Source of the DNA: Pseudeuparius sepicola
Lineage: Eukaryota; Arthropoda; Insecta; Coleoptera; Anthribidae
Length of the DNA stretch: 64,000 bases
Assembly (NCBI GenBank): GCA_963920635.1
Contig: OY987299.1
Span: 64,710,692 to 64,774,691, forward strand
Reading direction: 5' to 3'
A program made the translations under genes and the position numbers. Positions 22,635 through 34,225 of this stretch are shown here, piece by piece. The notes below the pieces were generated by a model, which worked only from the letters and a program-made list of their open reading frames with translations, was not told where the DNA came from and ran no database searches. The first letter of the stretch is position 1; every line of letters begins with the position of its first letter.

Positions 22635-24126
22635 TATACAATGTGTCCCGGATAAGAATGAACAGCATGGGTATCTTGCAAACGGTGATAGATAGAACAA
22701 CGGTTAAATGGGGAGAAAGTTGCGCAATTTTAAGGTCAATAAAATGGTACAAACAGATTTCTAATATCTTTTTTCGTTTTTGAGTTATTTTGAAAAAAGT
22801 TAAATTTTACGTTTTCGATTTTATTTTTTTGTAAAGTTGTTATCATAGATAGGAAAAAAAAACACATTCTTATGGCACTTTTCAACGGGCTTTTAGATTT
22901 GTTCTACAATATTTCGTTTTTGAGAAACCTTCTTCAACTGCATTTTTTTAAATACGGACCTTGATTTTTTTTCCAGATTTTGAAAGCACTTTTCATTGCA
23001 AATGCCATGATGTATGACACGAAATATTTTTAAAGTGTTTTAAGACAATTATACTGAAAATTCCTTTTTTCCATTCATTTTTTTCTACTGCGGCCCTGTA
23101 TTTAATAATAAGAAGCCTAAATATTAATCAGAATTGTCAACAATTTAACATACAGTTTATTTTTACTTCGAAAACTTAATATTTTTAAATAGTGGTAAGT
23201 GTTTTCCTCTGTTGTTGTACAGCAAACAGTGTCGCATTGTATTTTGGAGTAAATTCTTCACTTTTTCTAATTATGAGAAGAAAGCTTTAAGCCAATGAAA
23301 CCAATAACTTTTGCCTTTATTAATTGCAACAGTACATTCGCTTGGCCTCTACACTATTTCTGTGACGCAAGATATAACATGCTAACATGTTAAATTTGTA
23401 GTCGTTTGAAAAAGCACCCTCCATTTCTAATAATAAAAATTATTAACTAATACAGTGGGAGTTATGACAAGTGACAAGGGGTTGGTTTCGTTGTTTCAAA
23501 GCCTTCTAGGTGGAGGATTTTTATTTATTTTTTATTATCGTATGTGACTGTTATTAGTCTTTGCCGTCCTTTTTTTGGTTATCTAATTGAAAGACAAGTT
23601 GTAAGTTAAATTGTTGACAATACTGATTAATATTTAGACTTCTTATTATTAAATACAGGGCGCATTAGAAAAAAATGAATGGAAAAAAAGGAATTTTCAG
23701 TAAAATTGTCTCAAAACATTTAAAAAATATTTCGTGTCATACATCATGGCATTTGCAATGAAAGTGCTTTCAAAATCTGCAAAAAAAAACCAGGTCCATA
23801 TTTAAAACAATAAAGTTGAAGATGGTTTCTCAAAAACAAAATGTTGTAGAATAAATCTAAAAACGCCATCTTAAAGCCCGTTAAAAAGTACCATAAGAAA
23901 GTGTTTTTCTGTGATACCAACTTCAGAAAAAATAAAATCGAAAACGCAAAATTTTACTTTTTTCAAAATAACTCAAAAACAAAAAAAAAAAAGATATTAG
24001 ATATCTGTTTGTACCATTTTATTGACCTTAAAATTGCACAACTTTTTCCCCCTTTAACCGTTGTTCTATCTCTCACCGTTTGCAAGATCCCCATGCTGTT
24101 CATTCTTATCCGGGACACATTGTATA
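22635..24126. repeat. foldback element, about 1.5 kb
   Basis: Starts TATACAATGTGTCCCGGATA and ends with its complement. The arms extend about 560 and 520 bp and include AACGGTTAAATGGGG near each end (about 22698 and, inverted, about 24050). The centre (23200-23600) is unique. The terminal bases resemble the ACAGGGTGTCCC ends seen elsewhere in this window. Confidence 0.8.
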
Positions 24127-24534
24127 GAGTGTCAACGTTAAGGACTTGCCACATTTGTAAAACCTTTATTTGTTGACTAATGTTGATAAACTTTTTTATT
24201 AGGTAAATATTCATGAGTGGATATTCCACGAGTGGATCACTTTATTCTTGGGTCGTGATCATGGCCAAGTACAACCACTTTTATGAGCTCAAATTTCAAA
24301 CGGGACAATTTTTTTATAGATATGTCCATGAAAGTTTTTTGTTTGTAAAATAGTGGTTTGGCATTGTCTGAAACGCCTGGCCTTTGCGATTTTTTAAAAT
24401 GGTGCATTTCTCAAAAAAAAATTAAGAAAAAATTATTTAAAGTCTGACACCACAGCATTAATCAGGACACCCCAAAACCTCCCACATACCAAATTTGAAA
24501 AATATATATATACAGAGTTTTAAAAACAAAAAGT

Positions 24535-24805
24535 AATTTAGTTCTCATAATCTGGTAACGCATTTTACACGTACCATGTTCTTAAGGTTGTTTTTCCATG
24601 GCTACTCCTATTTTAGATATGAAAATTATAATCACTCATATCATTCAAATGGTCGGAGGAAATATATAACGTATTTATATTGTTGTAATTGGGAAGAAGG
24701 GTAGATTTCAAAAAAGCAAAAATATTCGGTAAGAATTAAGTAAGAACATACCTAACCCCTGTAACATTTTTATTTGATGATCAATTGTTTTTCTAAGTGC
24801 AGATT
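24535..24805. repeat. dispersed repeat, copy 2 (direct)
   Basis: Second copy of the repeat at 22187-22470, same orientation, with small indels. Confidence 0.75.
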
Positions 24806-24809
24806 TCGA

Positions 24810-26470
24810 AAATATGGGAAACATTATATAGAAATACAGTTTTTTGGGTAAAAAAATATGAAAATATAAAGAATAAAGAGGGGGTGCTACTCTTGGCTGG
24901 ATCACCCCGCATTGACCAGCACCCTCATAAGTGTAACTCAAAGTCTGTCTGTCTCTAGATACCTAAGTGTTACTATTAGGCCATTCAGAAAATATATTAT
25001 GTAGAAAATAGAGTTCCTGGATTGGTAGAGTTAGGACAATAATGTCATTTTTTCGCAACAATTTTGTCAAGTCGATGAGATTATAGAAGCACACAAATTA
25101 GTTATTGAAAAGAATAATATCAAGGATGCTTATATAAGACCGCTTATTTGGTGCGGTAGTGAGTCGATGAATATTAGTCATGAAAGTTTAAGTGTTAATG
25201 TGAAATATATGAAAAATAATTTGGGATAGGTTCCATGGGTATACTGTTGGTACTACAGGCCATAGGAGAATAATACCTAATATAAATTTATTCTAATCGC
25301 CTGCATATGGTAAAACTTGTGACATATACCTGCATACCTTGTAGAGCCACAAGAATCAGTCAATACAGTTCAGTAAAGTATATCATTACTCGATCATTTC
25401 TGTATGAAAAGGCTTAAGATTTCTTAGAAAGACAGGTTTTCTAGTTGGAGTAAAGCATGGAAAACTATTGGCAGTACAATTATGGGAGACTAAAAAAGGG
25501 TGTTTTGTCACACTTATATTTCAATGCCAGAAGTGTCAGATTTTCATAGTACAAATCCATTGTCCAGTTTCACAGCACAACATATGCTTCGTACTCGAAA
25601 TAGTCCTCAAAACGGAAAACAAATGCGGTTAAGAAAATTATAACACACGCACAAGCTTCTGTAGATGGCATCGACACAAATGCGATATCCGACAGTGTGT
25701 AGTGACTTAACGGCGTGGGGTGTCGCCCGACTGTCTGTTTCAAGTGGTCGGAGTTTATCGCAAATTTTATTATTTTTTTACGGCTTAATTTTGCCTCATA
25801 AAAAAACACGACCCAACATTTTTTATTTACTCAGTCCATTTCTGATGTAAAAAAAAGATGTTCATATTCCTTATTATGGCTAAGACAATGTATTCGGAAT
25901 GTAATTCAATGTAGGGAAAATTTAAAAATATTTGTTTAGGTCAGTTCATGGAATTAAAACTAAATTATAGTTACAATTTCGAAAGTGAAGATGATTTCTT
26001 ATGTAGTTATAAGTAATAGTTATTGTATCGCAGGTAGTTATAGCTCTGTTTTAATAGTTTATCTTCAAATGTAGTAATAAATGACTTTTGTTGTTTAATT
26101 AAAATGTCTAACAATAACGGCTATTATTTTTGTCAACTTAAAACTAAAAATAATAATATTATTCATCTTTATGACTAAATTTTCTTATTAAGGGACAAAG
26201 GATGAAAAATAGCTGTCTCTATGGCCCACGTGCCGAGAATCTTATCCTCACCCACTTGTGAAAAGAAATTTTGTTGCGTCAAAACCGTTATGGTGGCAAT
26301 AGACTTGACAGAAGAAGGGTATTCAGCAATTTTTTTTATTTTTTCAATGGGGAATTTTAAAAATCTGCTAAATGTGTAATAGTGACAAAATATACTGTTT
26401 AGTGGAACAGAATTTCCATTCACGAGGATTCATATACAAGGTTCTAAGTAGAAAAACTTAAGCAGCTTAC
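24810..26470. other. intron sequence containing the ilvE relic
   Basis: Apart from 25065-25202 no gene, element end or array was recognised. Short frames at 25570-25850 and 26175-26423 lack motifs. Confidence 0.4.
25065..25202 (+). pseudogene. ilvE: relic of a bacterial-type branched-chain amino acid aminotransferase
   Basis: Forty-six plus-strand codons give a clean internal segment of a fold-type IV aminotransferase: [16 protein letters not shown], then [18 protein letters not shown] and HESLSVNV. In bacterial IlvE the AYIRP motif followed by a short strand and a G-x-x-x-M turn sits in the same order, after the helix that follows the small domain. Animal BCAT proteins have a different sequence here (a TLIGTEPSLGV-type stretch). 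The frame is open to a TAG at 25227, but similarity ends after SVNV. Nothing upstream of VDEI matches, so it is a fragment. It lies in a host intron, opposite in strand to the gene. IlvE normally transaminates Leu, Ile and Val. A Rickettsiales symbiont source is inference. Confidence 0.6.
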
Positions 26471-26689
26471 CTTATTTTTTCTACTTTCTGATTTTTCAGT
26501 GTCTTCTTTAGAATCGATCAAGCTAGTGGAGAACTGATTCTCCGAAGTATCAGCTTCTCCACTTGAATCTAAACTGAATGACACACTGCTGGTTTTTTTT
26601 CTAACAGGTTTTTCTCTCTCGCTTATATTTGGGGCTATGGTGACCGGTGGAATCCAGTCTTTGGATAATACTATCTCTGCATCACTGAA
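26471..26689 (-). CDS. host gene, exon 2 of those seen
   Basis: A minus-strand exon of 219 bp, exactly 73 codons, between acceptor CTTTGACAG (ending 26690) and donor GTAAGC (26470 downward). It is phase 0 at both ends and so links the exons at 30288-30450 and 18040-18173 without changing frame. The peptide starts FSDAEIVLSKDWIPPVTIAP and continues with a basic patch (EKPVRKKTSS) and a Ser/Glu/Asp-rich stretch ending SESRKNK. This looks like a phosphorylatable linker rather than a folded domain. Family not recognised. Confidence 0.65.
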
Positions 26690-27244
26690 CTGTCAAAGAT
26701 AAAAAAATTAAAAGTACCTATTTCAAACTCTATTCTAATAAATTTCGCATATAATCTATTCACAAATAAAATATATCAACGGGATGGATTTAGGTTAACA
26801 ACAGCCCTTTCGATAAATCAAACTATACCTTCTAATACAATGACAAAGTGCCACGGTAAGAATCAGGGGGAGAGAAACCAAGATTACTAAAATTAAAACC
26901 GAATTACACTTTTCTTGACTGTAAGAGGACTGGTTGAATAGAGTCTGCTTGATTTTATATACTTTTTATATACTTTTTATATGTTTATATATACTTGTAT
27001 ATACATCCCACTAAAGGATCTCATTTATAACCAATAAATCAGTGGCTTTTGTTGGATTTCAATTCACCCTGGAGAGATACAAATTATTAAAATATTTTCC
27101 AATTTCAACTCAGCACAAAGGGAATAATAGCTGATTATTAAAATTAATAAAGAAACCTGGCAAAACACCCTCATTTAAAATACACCCACTGAATTTCAAA
27201 AAAGTATGGCGGACCTCCAAGGTATGTAAATCAATAAATTATGG
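26690..27244. other. intron sequence, nothing recognised
   Basis: AT-rich. A small TATA-rich stretch at about 26955-27005 contains repeated ATATACTTTTT units. Confidence 0.4.
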
Positions 27245-27715
27245 TGCCCTCTGAAGCGGCGGCCATAATGGAGCACCGCCTATCGCATCACACCTCGCAC
27301 AGCATATCGCCTGGACCATAGCCTCGCACAGAGTCTGGCCTGCGGTGGCCATATCGGCACAGCGCACATCGCCTTTTAGAAGTAATTCTCGTGTTTAAAC
27401 TGTCTTGTTTTATTTAATTCGTACCTGGATGCAATGGAGTTCATTTAGTTGACGTTTTCATCGGAATCATCATCCGACGAAGAAGACATTTCATCTTTAC
27501 ATTAAGTAAAGGAGAAAATTTGGTGAATATAATAAGATCGTTTTCATGGATATATTGAGAATAGCCGGCATGTATGCGAGGCGAGGGTACAATGCTATGG
27601 TCCTAGGCGCTGGGCGCCGATGTCATCCTCATTTAAACCAATGTAAATATTTGCTTTGCCGTCCCAGGTGAAGGGCGGTGTGAGGTGCAAAGTGCGGTGC
27701 GCCAACGTGGCCGCC
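27245..27715. mobile_element. non-autonomous DNA transposon, possibly PIF/Harbinger-type
   Basis: Imperfect terminal inverted repeats: GGCGGCCATAATGGAGCACC at the left matches the complement of the right end, AGGCGGCCACGTTGGCGCAC. On the minus strand a short frame starts MSSSSDDDSDENVN (about 27488-27447), the acidic Ser-rich start common in Harbinger-like transposases, then stops. The target duplication is not clear, so the superfamily is tentative. Confidence 0.45.
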
Positions 27716-27719
27716 TACT

Positions 27720-30287
27720 AATTCGTTCATGTGGGCACATTTATGATAGTGATTCAAAAGTGAATGTCCGATACAACATGCAATCTCCTAATTATTTTCT
27801 AAATGGTAATACTTGTTTGAAATACTAAGAAGAAGAAAATAGTTTAAATACTTGTGAAGCCTAATCCAGCTTTTCATGAAAGATCGATTTTGCAAGATTA
27901 ATTACCATGTAAAAAAATAATAAAGTTGGCAATGGAACAAAAGATGACAGGTCCTTAAGATAATAATTATTATTCTCACTGTCACAATACACAAAACTAG
28001 CTTGTTGGGGAAGGAATGAAGATAGGTATGTAATTTCTTTTCTGTTGCAATTGTTATAAATTTATCAATTTTTAAACTCTATTTAAGTCACATAATGGTA
28101 AATATTCAGTTAATGTAATACATTTTTTTTTACTTTAAGACCCGGTAGCTTTCTTATAAGGCTTCCAAATAAAAAGTTTATAGAACAAACTTGCAATAGT
28201 TTTCGAAATGTTACTAATCCTAGGATTTTAGGTATTTAAGAAAGTTTCAGTATTTAGCCATGTTGTACAAATTTATAACCACAGTGGGGGAGGTATACTA
28301 TTAAGGAAAATGAGAAAAAAATGTTTTGTTAAAGTTTAACTTTGGCAAAACTGTAACTCTGTGCTCCTGCTTCAAAGTAAACGGTCAAGGTTGTCTCTGG
28401 AGAATTTTGTTGCCACATTTCAATCAATCTTATTGGCGAAGGTTAGTTAAATTGAAGAAATACTAAACACCTCTCATCTTCATAAACTGTGTTCTCAGTC
28501 ATCATTATACAGGTTGAGGTTTTTTCACGAATTTCTGTCCATACATTGAATCACAATTTTTAAATTGGATGAGAATATTCTGCCTGCTAAGCAAAAATTG
28601 TTAAAATGAGATTTTGGGTTATTTGTGTACTCCATAAATAGTGAAAATATTCGTTGATTTTCTTTGCCATATTATGTACAAACTGTACTGAGAATACTAA
28701 ATAAGTAGGTAGTATCGTTAATGTATCAAACAGAGAAAAGTGTTTTATTTGAAATCTGACTATTTGTAGAGAATTCAACATGTAAAGTAAGGATTCTCGG
28801 CAAAAGTTACATTTAAAAAGTCGAATACCTTACAATGGCTATTTCACACATTTTTGCACATTTTCACTTCATTTCACTTAACAGGACAGTATTGCTACCA
28901 GCAACACGTAGTGACGCCTACCGCAATCCATTTTGCAGTTTCATTTTTATTATTTATTCTAAGCAGCAAAAGTGTCTGACAGTAGTTATTATGACACGAG
29001 ATACAATTTGTTTACTGACTGCCAGCTGCTGGGAATTGAAGGCGTTGACTGACAGCTAGACCTAGCGCATCAGATGACAGAAGCAGGTAATTCAATTATT
29101 ACAGATCCCCTCATCTTGATGTAAGTAGGAGCATTCCTTTGCAAATCGTTATTCATCCTCAGCTAGTTCATATCAGTAAAAGTAAGGAATGCTCATTTAT
29201 GAAAAAATATTTTAACGTAATTCTGTAGTTAAAAAAGTAGTCACATTTCGTATTAGTCCTATGTTGAACTAAATTTAGTGCACCTAACTATTTAGATGTG
29301 AACTATATAGCCAACTAACAGCAATGGTAGGGTGGGAAAAAGGAGCAATACCAACCCTGACGACTCTTGAGTCAGTGTTGGTACAGGCGTGTGGACCACC
29401 TCGTGATTTGCAAGGCCATGACCTTGTATTCAAGTTTAAGTTCAAGTAAACAGTGATAAAGCATTTTAGTTTTGGAACCAGTAGTAATTAGTGTTGATTG
29501 CTGCTTACAAGTCTGAGCGTTGTTAATTAAGAGTTTTAATATACTTATGAAATTAGTATAAATTAAGATTCATACTAAGCTATCTTTCCCACCTACATAT
29601 AATTGTTTTACATCATGACTGAATACCATGTTGATGTTGTCTTATGTGTTACTTCTGCATTACAGGAATAGGTGCGGATTTAACAGAGCCAATAGACATT
29701 TTAAAAGAAACTGACAGAGCTTGGGCTGGCCTTTTCAGACTAAAATAACTAAATTAACAATACTGCATCCAATTGCTTCTGGGGTACTCCTAGTTTGGAG
29801 TATTGTGAGGGTGAGAATTATTATTATTATTATTAAATAACTAATACCTAATTATTTCTTACCAATTATTCAAAACCAGACATTATTACATTCTCAATGA
29901 GAATTTCCAATAAATAGATTTAACTAACTATTTTACATAAATAACTAGAGCTGCTTTGACTATTTTTTTTAAGTTCTTCTTTCTCTATATTTTGTTTAAA
30001 AAGTTGTTTGAGTGTATCAAGGCATATAACAGGCCCTTAGGAACGGATGCTAGGTCCTTGACAACATATATTAAAAATTTACTAAAAAGTTTTATAAATT
30101 TTTAATAAAAAATATTTTTAGTAAAAATTAAATATACGTATGCACAGTGGGCATTAGTCCTGTAATGCCCACTAACACCCTGGGTACATAAGTAACTATT
30201 TTATGGTCTCTGATAATATTAACTTATTATTAGCACACAGAAATCGTAGAGACCAGATAAACTTGAGTCATTATTGGGGTTACTTAC
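27720..30287. other. intron sequence with repeat fragments
   Basis: A diverged relative of the element at 17217-17369 lies at about 28150-28245. Short hairpins occur at 29128-29195 (GAGCATTCCTTT with AAGGAATGCTC) and 29349-29382. A candidate plus-strand exon is described separately. No other coding evidence. Confidence 0.4.
29666..29748 (+). other. candidate terminal exon on the plus strand
   Basis: A good acceptor (TTCTGCATTACAG) is followed by 26 codons (IGADLTEPIDILKETDRAWA and six more) ending at TAA. The composition is protein-like, but the piece is short and not recognised. Joined to the candidate donor at 21745, the phase would give a different frame, so the two are probably unrelated. 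Confidence 0.15.
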
Positions 30288-30450
30288 TTGTTTAGCTTGC
30301 ATAGGAGCTACAACTGGTGGCACATCAGTAATATCAATCCCCGAATCATGACAACTTGCCTTAACAAACTCCTTACTTTCCTCATTTGGTTGATTTTGAT
30401 CTTCTTGTGGATTAGATGATAATGTCAGCATTTCATCAGTGTCTATTGAC
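30288..30450 (-). CDS. host gene, exon 1 of those seen
   Basis: A minus-strand exon of 163 bp with acceptor TTTTGAATAG (ending 30451) and donor GTAAGT (30287 downward). One base completes a codon from an exon upstream that I did not find. Then come 54 codons starting SIDTDEMLTLSSNPQEDQNQ and ending VVAPMQAKQ in phase 0, matching the next exon. It contains a HDSGIDI segment, and acidic and Ser-rich stretches. A DSG sequence followed by a hydrophobic residue resembles a phosphodegron, but that is only a pattern. Family not recognised. Confidence 0.6.
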
Positions 30451-30514
30451 CTATTCAAAATAAGAACAAGCAAAGCTAATTACTGAAAATTTTACATTTA
30501 TATGATTGACATAT

Positions 30515-30723
30515 GGTCTGCGCATACGATTTTCTTCGTGAGCATGGAAATTTTATGTTATCAGAAACAAATCTACCTATAAACGCTCTGTTAATATGAT
30601 AAAACTGCGAAATATTGAATACAAAGAGAATTCGTGACCGTAAAAAGGACGGAAATGGTAATAAAGCTGGATATTTAAAATATGGGACATTCAAAACGTC
30701 AGAAACTGACATACCTCTAATCA
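30515..30723. repeat. dispersed repeat, left half of a split copy
   Basis: Matches the left part of 16755-16995. The right half resumes at 32425. The duplication CCTCTAATCA flanks the intervening insertion. Confidence 0.7.
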
Positions 30724-31016
30724 GGGCCTGGAAACTCCCCCTTGTACTTATCAAAGCCTTCCCAATAGTTTGTACTTAGGTCGCTTGAGGGTGCTTATGG
30801 CGTATTTCTGTCAATTATTATCAAAAATTGGTAGGTTGCGGCCGGCGGCCATTATTTTAATTCGTGGCGGTGCGTTTGACATGTTTTGCTTGTGATTCTC
30901 GGTTCGTTTTATTTATAGTTTTTATATTATTTCCCATTTTCTGCGTTTTTTAGTGTTTGTTTTGTTCATTTATATATTTATCGTTATTTTCATAATTATT
31001 TGGTTTGGTTTTTAAA

Positions 31017-31345
31017 ATGGTTTTGGTTTGTTGTGTACCTGGTTGTGAAGGACGACGCGACGGTCAAAGATGGAAATGCATATTTTTATCCCAAAGACAA
31101 AACGGTAAGTAAAATATCTCGATTTTATTGTGATAAAACAAACTGCTATTTTTACAGCTTTGTAAACTTGGTCTGAAAAAAATGGGAACAACAAATTAAA
31201 TGATCTCCTTGAATCATTAAGAAGATGCTAACGAGTTTGTGACATGGATTTTACACCAGATTGTACATGCATATACCCAGGAGGCAAATGGTCCAACTCT
31301 AGGATTAAGGAGGATGCTGTGCAATCTTTATTTTCGCCCATAGTT
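31017..31345 (+). pseudogene. THAP-domain remnant with one intron
   Basis: An ATG at 31017 opens MVLVCCVPGCEGRR, the typical C-x-x-x-C start of a THAP zinc finger. After a one-base shift the next block reads HIFIPKDKT, followed by a donor GTAAGT at 31105 and an acceptor TTTACAG at 31157. Exon 2 gives LCKLGLKK, W-E-Q-Q, then RVCDMDFTPDC and RIKEDAVQSLF, the C-terminal part with the AVP-type box. The His of the C2CH motif is replaced by Met in CDMDF, and stops and frameshifts separate the blocks. It cannot encode a functional DNA-binding domain. The upstream 150 bp are GC-rich, like a 5' UTR. Confidence 0.6.
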
Positions 31346-32197
31346 TGCATTAGTAAGAAGTATTACAAATGGTGTTTATTTGTTCAAACGTTGTGACTCG
31401 GGGCAAGTTTATATGCCGCTCTGTTTACCACACAGCAAGGCTAAAATTAGTGATGCATGCTAAAATTAATGGTATATTTTTTGAAAAAAATTTCCCTTCT
31501 TGTTGCATTCGGCAGCGCCTTAATTACGTATTTTGATTTTTTTCTGAAAATGTAACAGAAGTACCCCCGTTATTAATTTTAGCGTTCCTGCAGTGGTAAA
31601 ATTAACGGCACGTTAACGTGCCCCGAGTCATGGCCTTCTTTAAATTGTCCTACCTGGGATTTATCGATCAGGATTCGTGTTCAAGATTGTTAAAAGATTT
31701 CTAAAAATTCAATTTTATTTGCAGCAACTTGCCTACTGTGTCTTTTTTATACCTTTTTAATAAATTACTAAAATGATATCTAGGATTCTGCGAGTATCAT
31801 ACCCAGTGCTAATAATAATTATTATTTATTATTTTCTACAGATTCAGCGAGAAATTCATCCGAGGATTTACCCAATAAGATTCCACTAATAGCTAGTAGG
31901 TACGTACTATAAATGGGAGTACCCTGCAGCTGAACCATCAATGCTTGGAAACATATATTTATTCTCCGGAAAAAAAAAGTATGCAGATTTTAGATTTTAT
32001 CAACTCAAACAATACATGTCTTTCTTAATTTACTTATAAATAACCTTAAGAAGACTAAAATGTAATATATCTGTATCTGTGATGTTTAGCGTTATTGTGG
32101 TGAATGTATTTTACAAACTGTTTGTAATATATAAAAGTATTATTCCCATATAATTTTTGCTTTCATTATACCTATCCTAATATTGTCATTTATCGCG

Positions 32198-32270
32198 TTT
32201 TAATTTTATAACTCGACATAGACATAGATAGATATTTATCATATGTCTATGTGGAGTTATAAAATTAAAA
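32198..32270. repeat. long hairpin
   Basis: TTTTAATTTTATAACTC and GACATAGACATA on the left are complemented by TATGTCTATGTGGAGTTATA and AAATTAAAA on the right, about 29 paired bases with one or two mismatches and a loop of about 14. It lies inside the 30722-32424 insertion. Confidence 0.75.
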
Positions 32271-32424
32271 AGTGTCTTAAAAATCGTAAGTATAATAACT
32301 ATAAAACATTTCAAATTTCCCGCATAAATAGTCTAGTTTGTACTTAGGTCACCAGGGGGCATATGGCATCCAAAATTTATAGGGAGTTGCCTATCTATCC
32401 CTATATATAAATCCTTTATCTATG

Positions 32425-32580
32425 CCTCTAATCATAGAATAGCCATGTTAAAAGCTATAATTAGTCCCAATTTTTTTCGTCATGTAGCGCCACCCCAGTC
32501 CGCAAACAACAATGAAATATGATGTGATGCTCGGGTCTTTAATATAGTGGCGGTACAGTTATCGGCGATCCAGGAAGCCA
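32425..32580. repeat. dispersed repeat, right half of a split copy
   Basis: Continues the copy begun at 30515-30723 and matches the right part of 16755-16995. Confidence 0.7.
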
Positions 32581-33404
32581 ACTATATTAAGTTACAGAAA
32601 TTGGTAATAACTTATAAAGGGGCAAAGAGTCAAAAAATGCCAAATGGTGAACATCGGTCATAGCCCGCTTGTAAAAAAATGCAAAATAAGGGTATTTTTA
32701 ACGAAAATATAAAATGGTGGGAAAACGAGCCAGTTTAGGATATAAGTTGTAATAACAAAAGTTGTAGTATTCGAAAAGTACTATACTCTGGTGCCCTAAA
32801 AAACAGGGTGTTCCATTTGAAAATCTCAAGTAATTGCCTGTTGAAAAATTTCAAACACGTGACCGTCTATCGAGCCCCCTGTATATTATTTTCTAAAATA
32901 TTTTTATATTCTGCTGTTAAATAAGCCTTTTACTATAAATGTAATAAGTACATTTTTTTATGAAATATCAATGCTTCTCTGGCATATTTTCATAATGTCT
33001 GAAATCCTACTTTTTCATAAATTTTCATGAATAACTTCGCAAAATAAAATATTAAAAAAAAAAGGCACTATAAAGCTAAAAGAGTGTAGAATCAAATAAG
33101 CGAAAAATACGCCACTGGTTATGACAACAAAGTGCTGGTAGCTTCAGTTTATTGCCTTTTATACGTGAATACTGTGTATCCAATTTAAAGTAATTATCAA
33201 TTGTCATTTTTGAGATAATATTAAAAAACCGTTTAACAAAATAAAATTTAACACCCTGTATCTTTTTTATAAGGCATCTATCTATTTCAAAATTGTGGTT
33301 TACAACTTTGACACCCTGTATACAACATAATTGTTCTCGTTAGTTAGTATACTGCATGTGGTGTACTCAGTGTAGTTAAATATAAAATATAATATAAAGC
33401 AATA
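32581..33404. other. no gene; ACAGGGTG-type ends
   Basis: AACAGGGTGTTCC at 32802 and ACACCCTGTATC at 33251, then ACACCCTGTATAC at 33311, suggest one or two short foldback-family elements. Arms are too diverged for me to pair. Confidence 0.4.
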
Positions 33405-33845
33405 AAGTGGCGGAACTGCACTGAAGCGGAGCTACGCGATGCTACAAAATATTTTAAGGGGTATCGCATCCAAACTGATGTGGCGCGACACTATGCAACA
33501 CATTTTTGTTCAACATTCACTTTTGAGCAGCTGGCTGACGAGGACGTAATAATAGTGTCTTTGCTGTGTCAGGAAGAAGAAAGATTGGAGGAAGCAAGAA
33601 AAAAGCGAAAAATATGGCTGCATGACATTTCTATGTCACGGTCGAGCACCATTTTGACAAATAAGCTTTTGTTATTAAAATAATATACCAACGACGGACA
33701 GTGCAGTGTCGCGCCGCTTGCTATATCGCACTAGCGACAGTGGAACTACGCGGCATAGTACGGTATATGTAATATAAATTCAATTAAATACTATTTGTCT
33801 GCGTTGTGTCGCGTCGCTCCACTTCGGTGCAGTTCCGCCTAGTGT
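33405..33845 (+). mobile_element. PIF/Harbinger-type non-autonomous transposon
   Basis: Terminal inverted repeats of about 31 bp: GGCGGAACTGCACTGAAGCG and the following GAGCTACGCGA at 33409-33439 match the complement at about 33810-33840 with three differences. The internal plus-strand frame (33480-33683) contains EQLADEDVIIVSLLCQEEE and KKRKIWLHDI, which resemble the acidic/basic N-terminus ahead of the DDE domain in Harbinger-type transposases. The catalytic domain is absent. Confidence 0.6.
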
Positions 33846-34225
33846 GGTCTTACCTTTAATGTGATCTTTAGAACCAGTTTAATTAAATATTCTTAAATAA
33901 AATTTATTGTGCTTTTCCTAGTGTATCTCTTAATGTTTCGAGTTTTGGATCTTTTAGGAGAGAATTCTTTTTTGCACTAAATGACTAAACGCAATAAAAA
34001 TCTCGTGGCACTCAAACATCAACTATTAGGCAATTTTGAAAAATCTGTTATCTCATATTATATATTAATACTTGTTAATACCGTCCTAAAAAGTGAAGCT
34101 ATCCAGTGCATATTTTGTCAAACTAATTTTGTATGTTATCTATCAGCTTATATGACCCTGAGATCCTGGCAATTTGTGAGGGGTGACATTGACACGGTAA
34201 ACTACTATCATATTTAAATTTCTTT
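33846..34225. other. no gene seen
   Basis: A 78-codon plus-strand frame (33981-34217) has no recognisable motif. No element ends were seen. Confidence 0.4.

Larger units (their letters stand above)
30722..32424 (+). mobile_element. 1.7-kb insertion carrying a THAP pseudogene, P-like
   Basis: CCTCTAAT (extendable to CCTCTAATCA) occurs on both sides (30714 and 32425), and the repeat it interrupts continues beyond. The insertion begins CAGGGCCTGG and ends ATCTATG, that is CA...TG with an 8-bp duplication as in P-type elements. Both ends also carry a direct repeat, TTGTACTTAGGTC (about 30769 and 32338). Inside is a THAP-domain coding remnant. P-type transposases carry an N-terminal THAP domain, so a non-autonomous P-like element is the best guess, but terminal inverted repeats are weak. 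Confidence 0.5.

Noticed and set aside
25065..25229. Bacterial contamination as the source of the ilvE segment
   Set aside because: Only 46 codons match, and both flanks are host intron without bacterial genes. A chimera cannot be fully excluded without reads.
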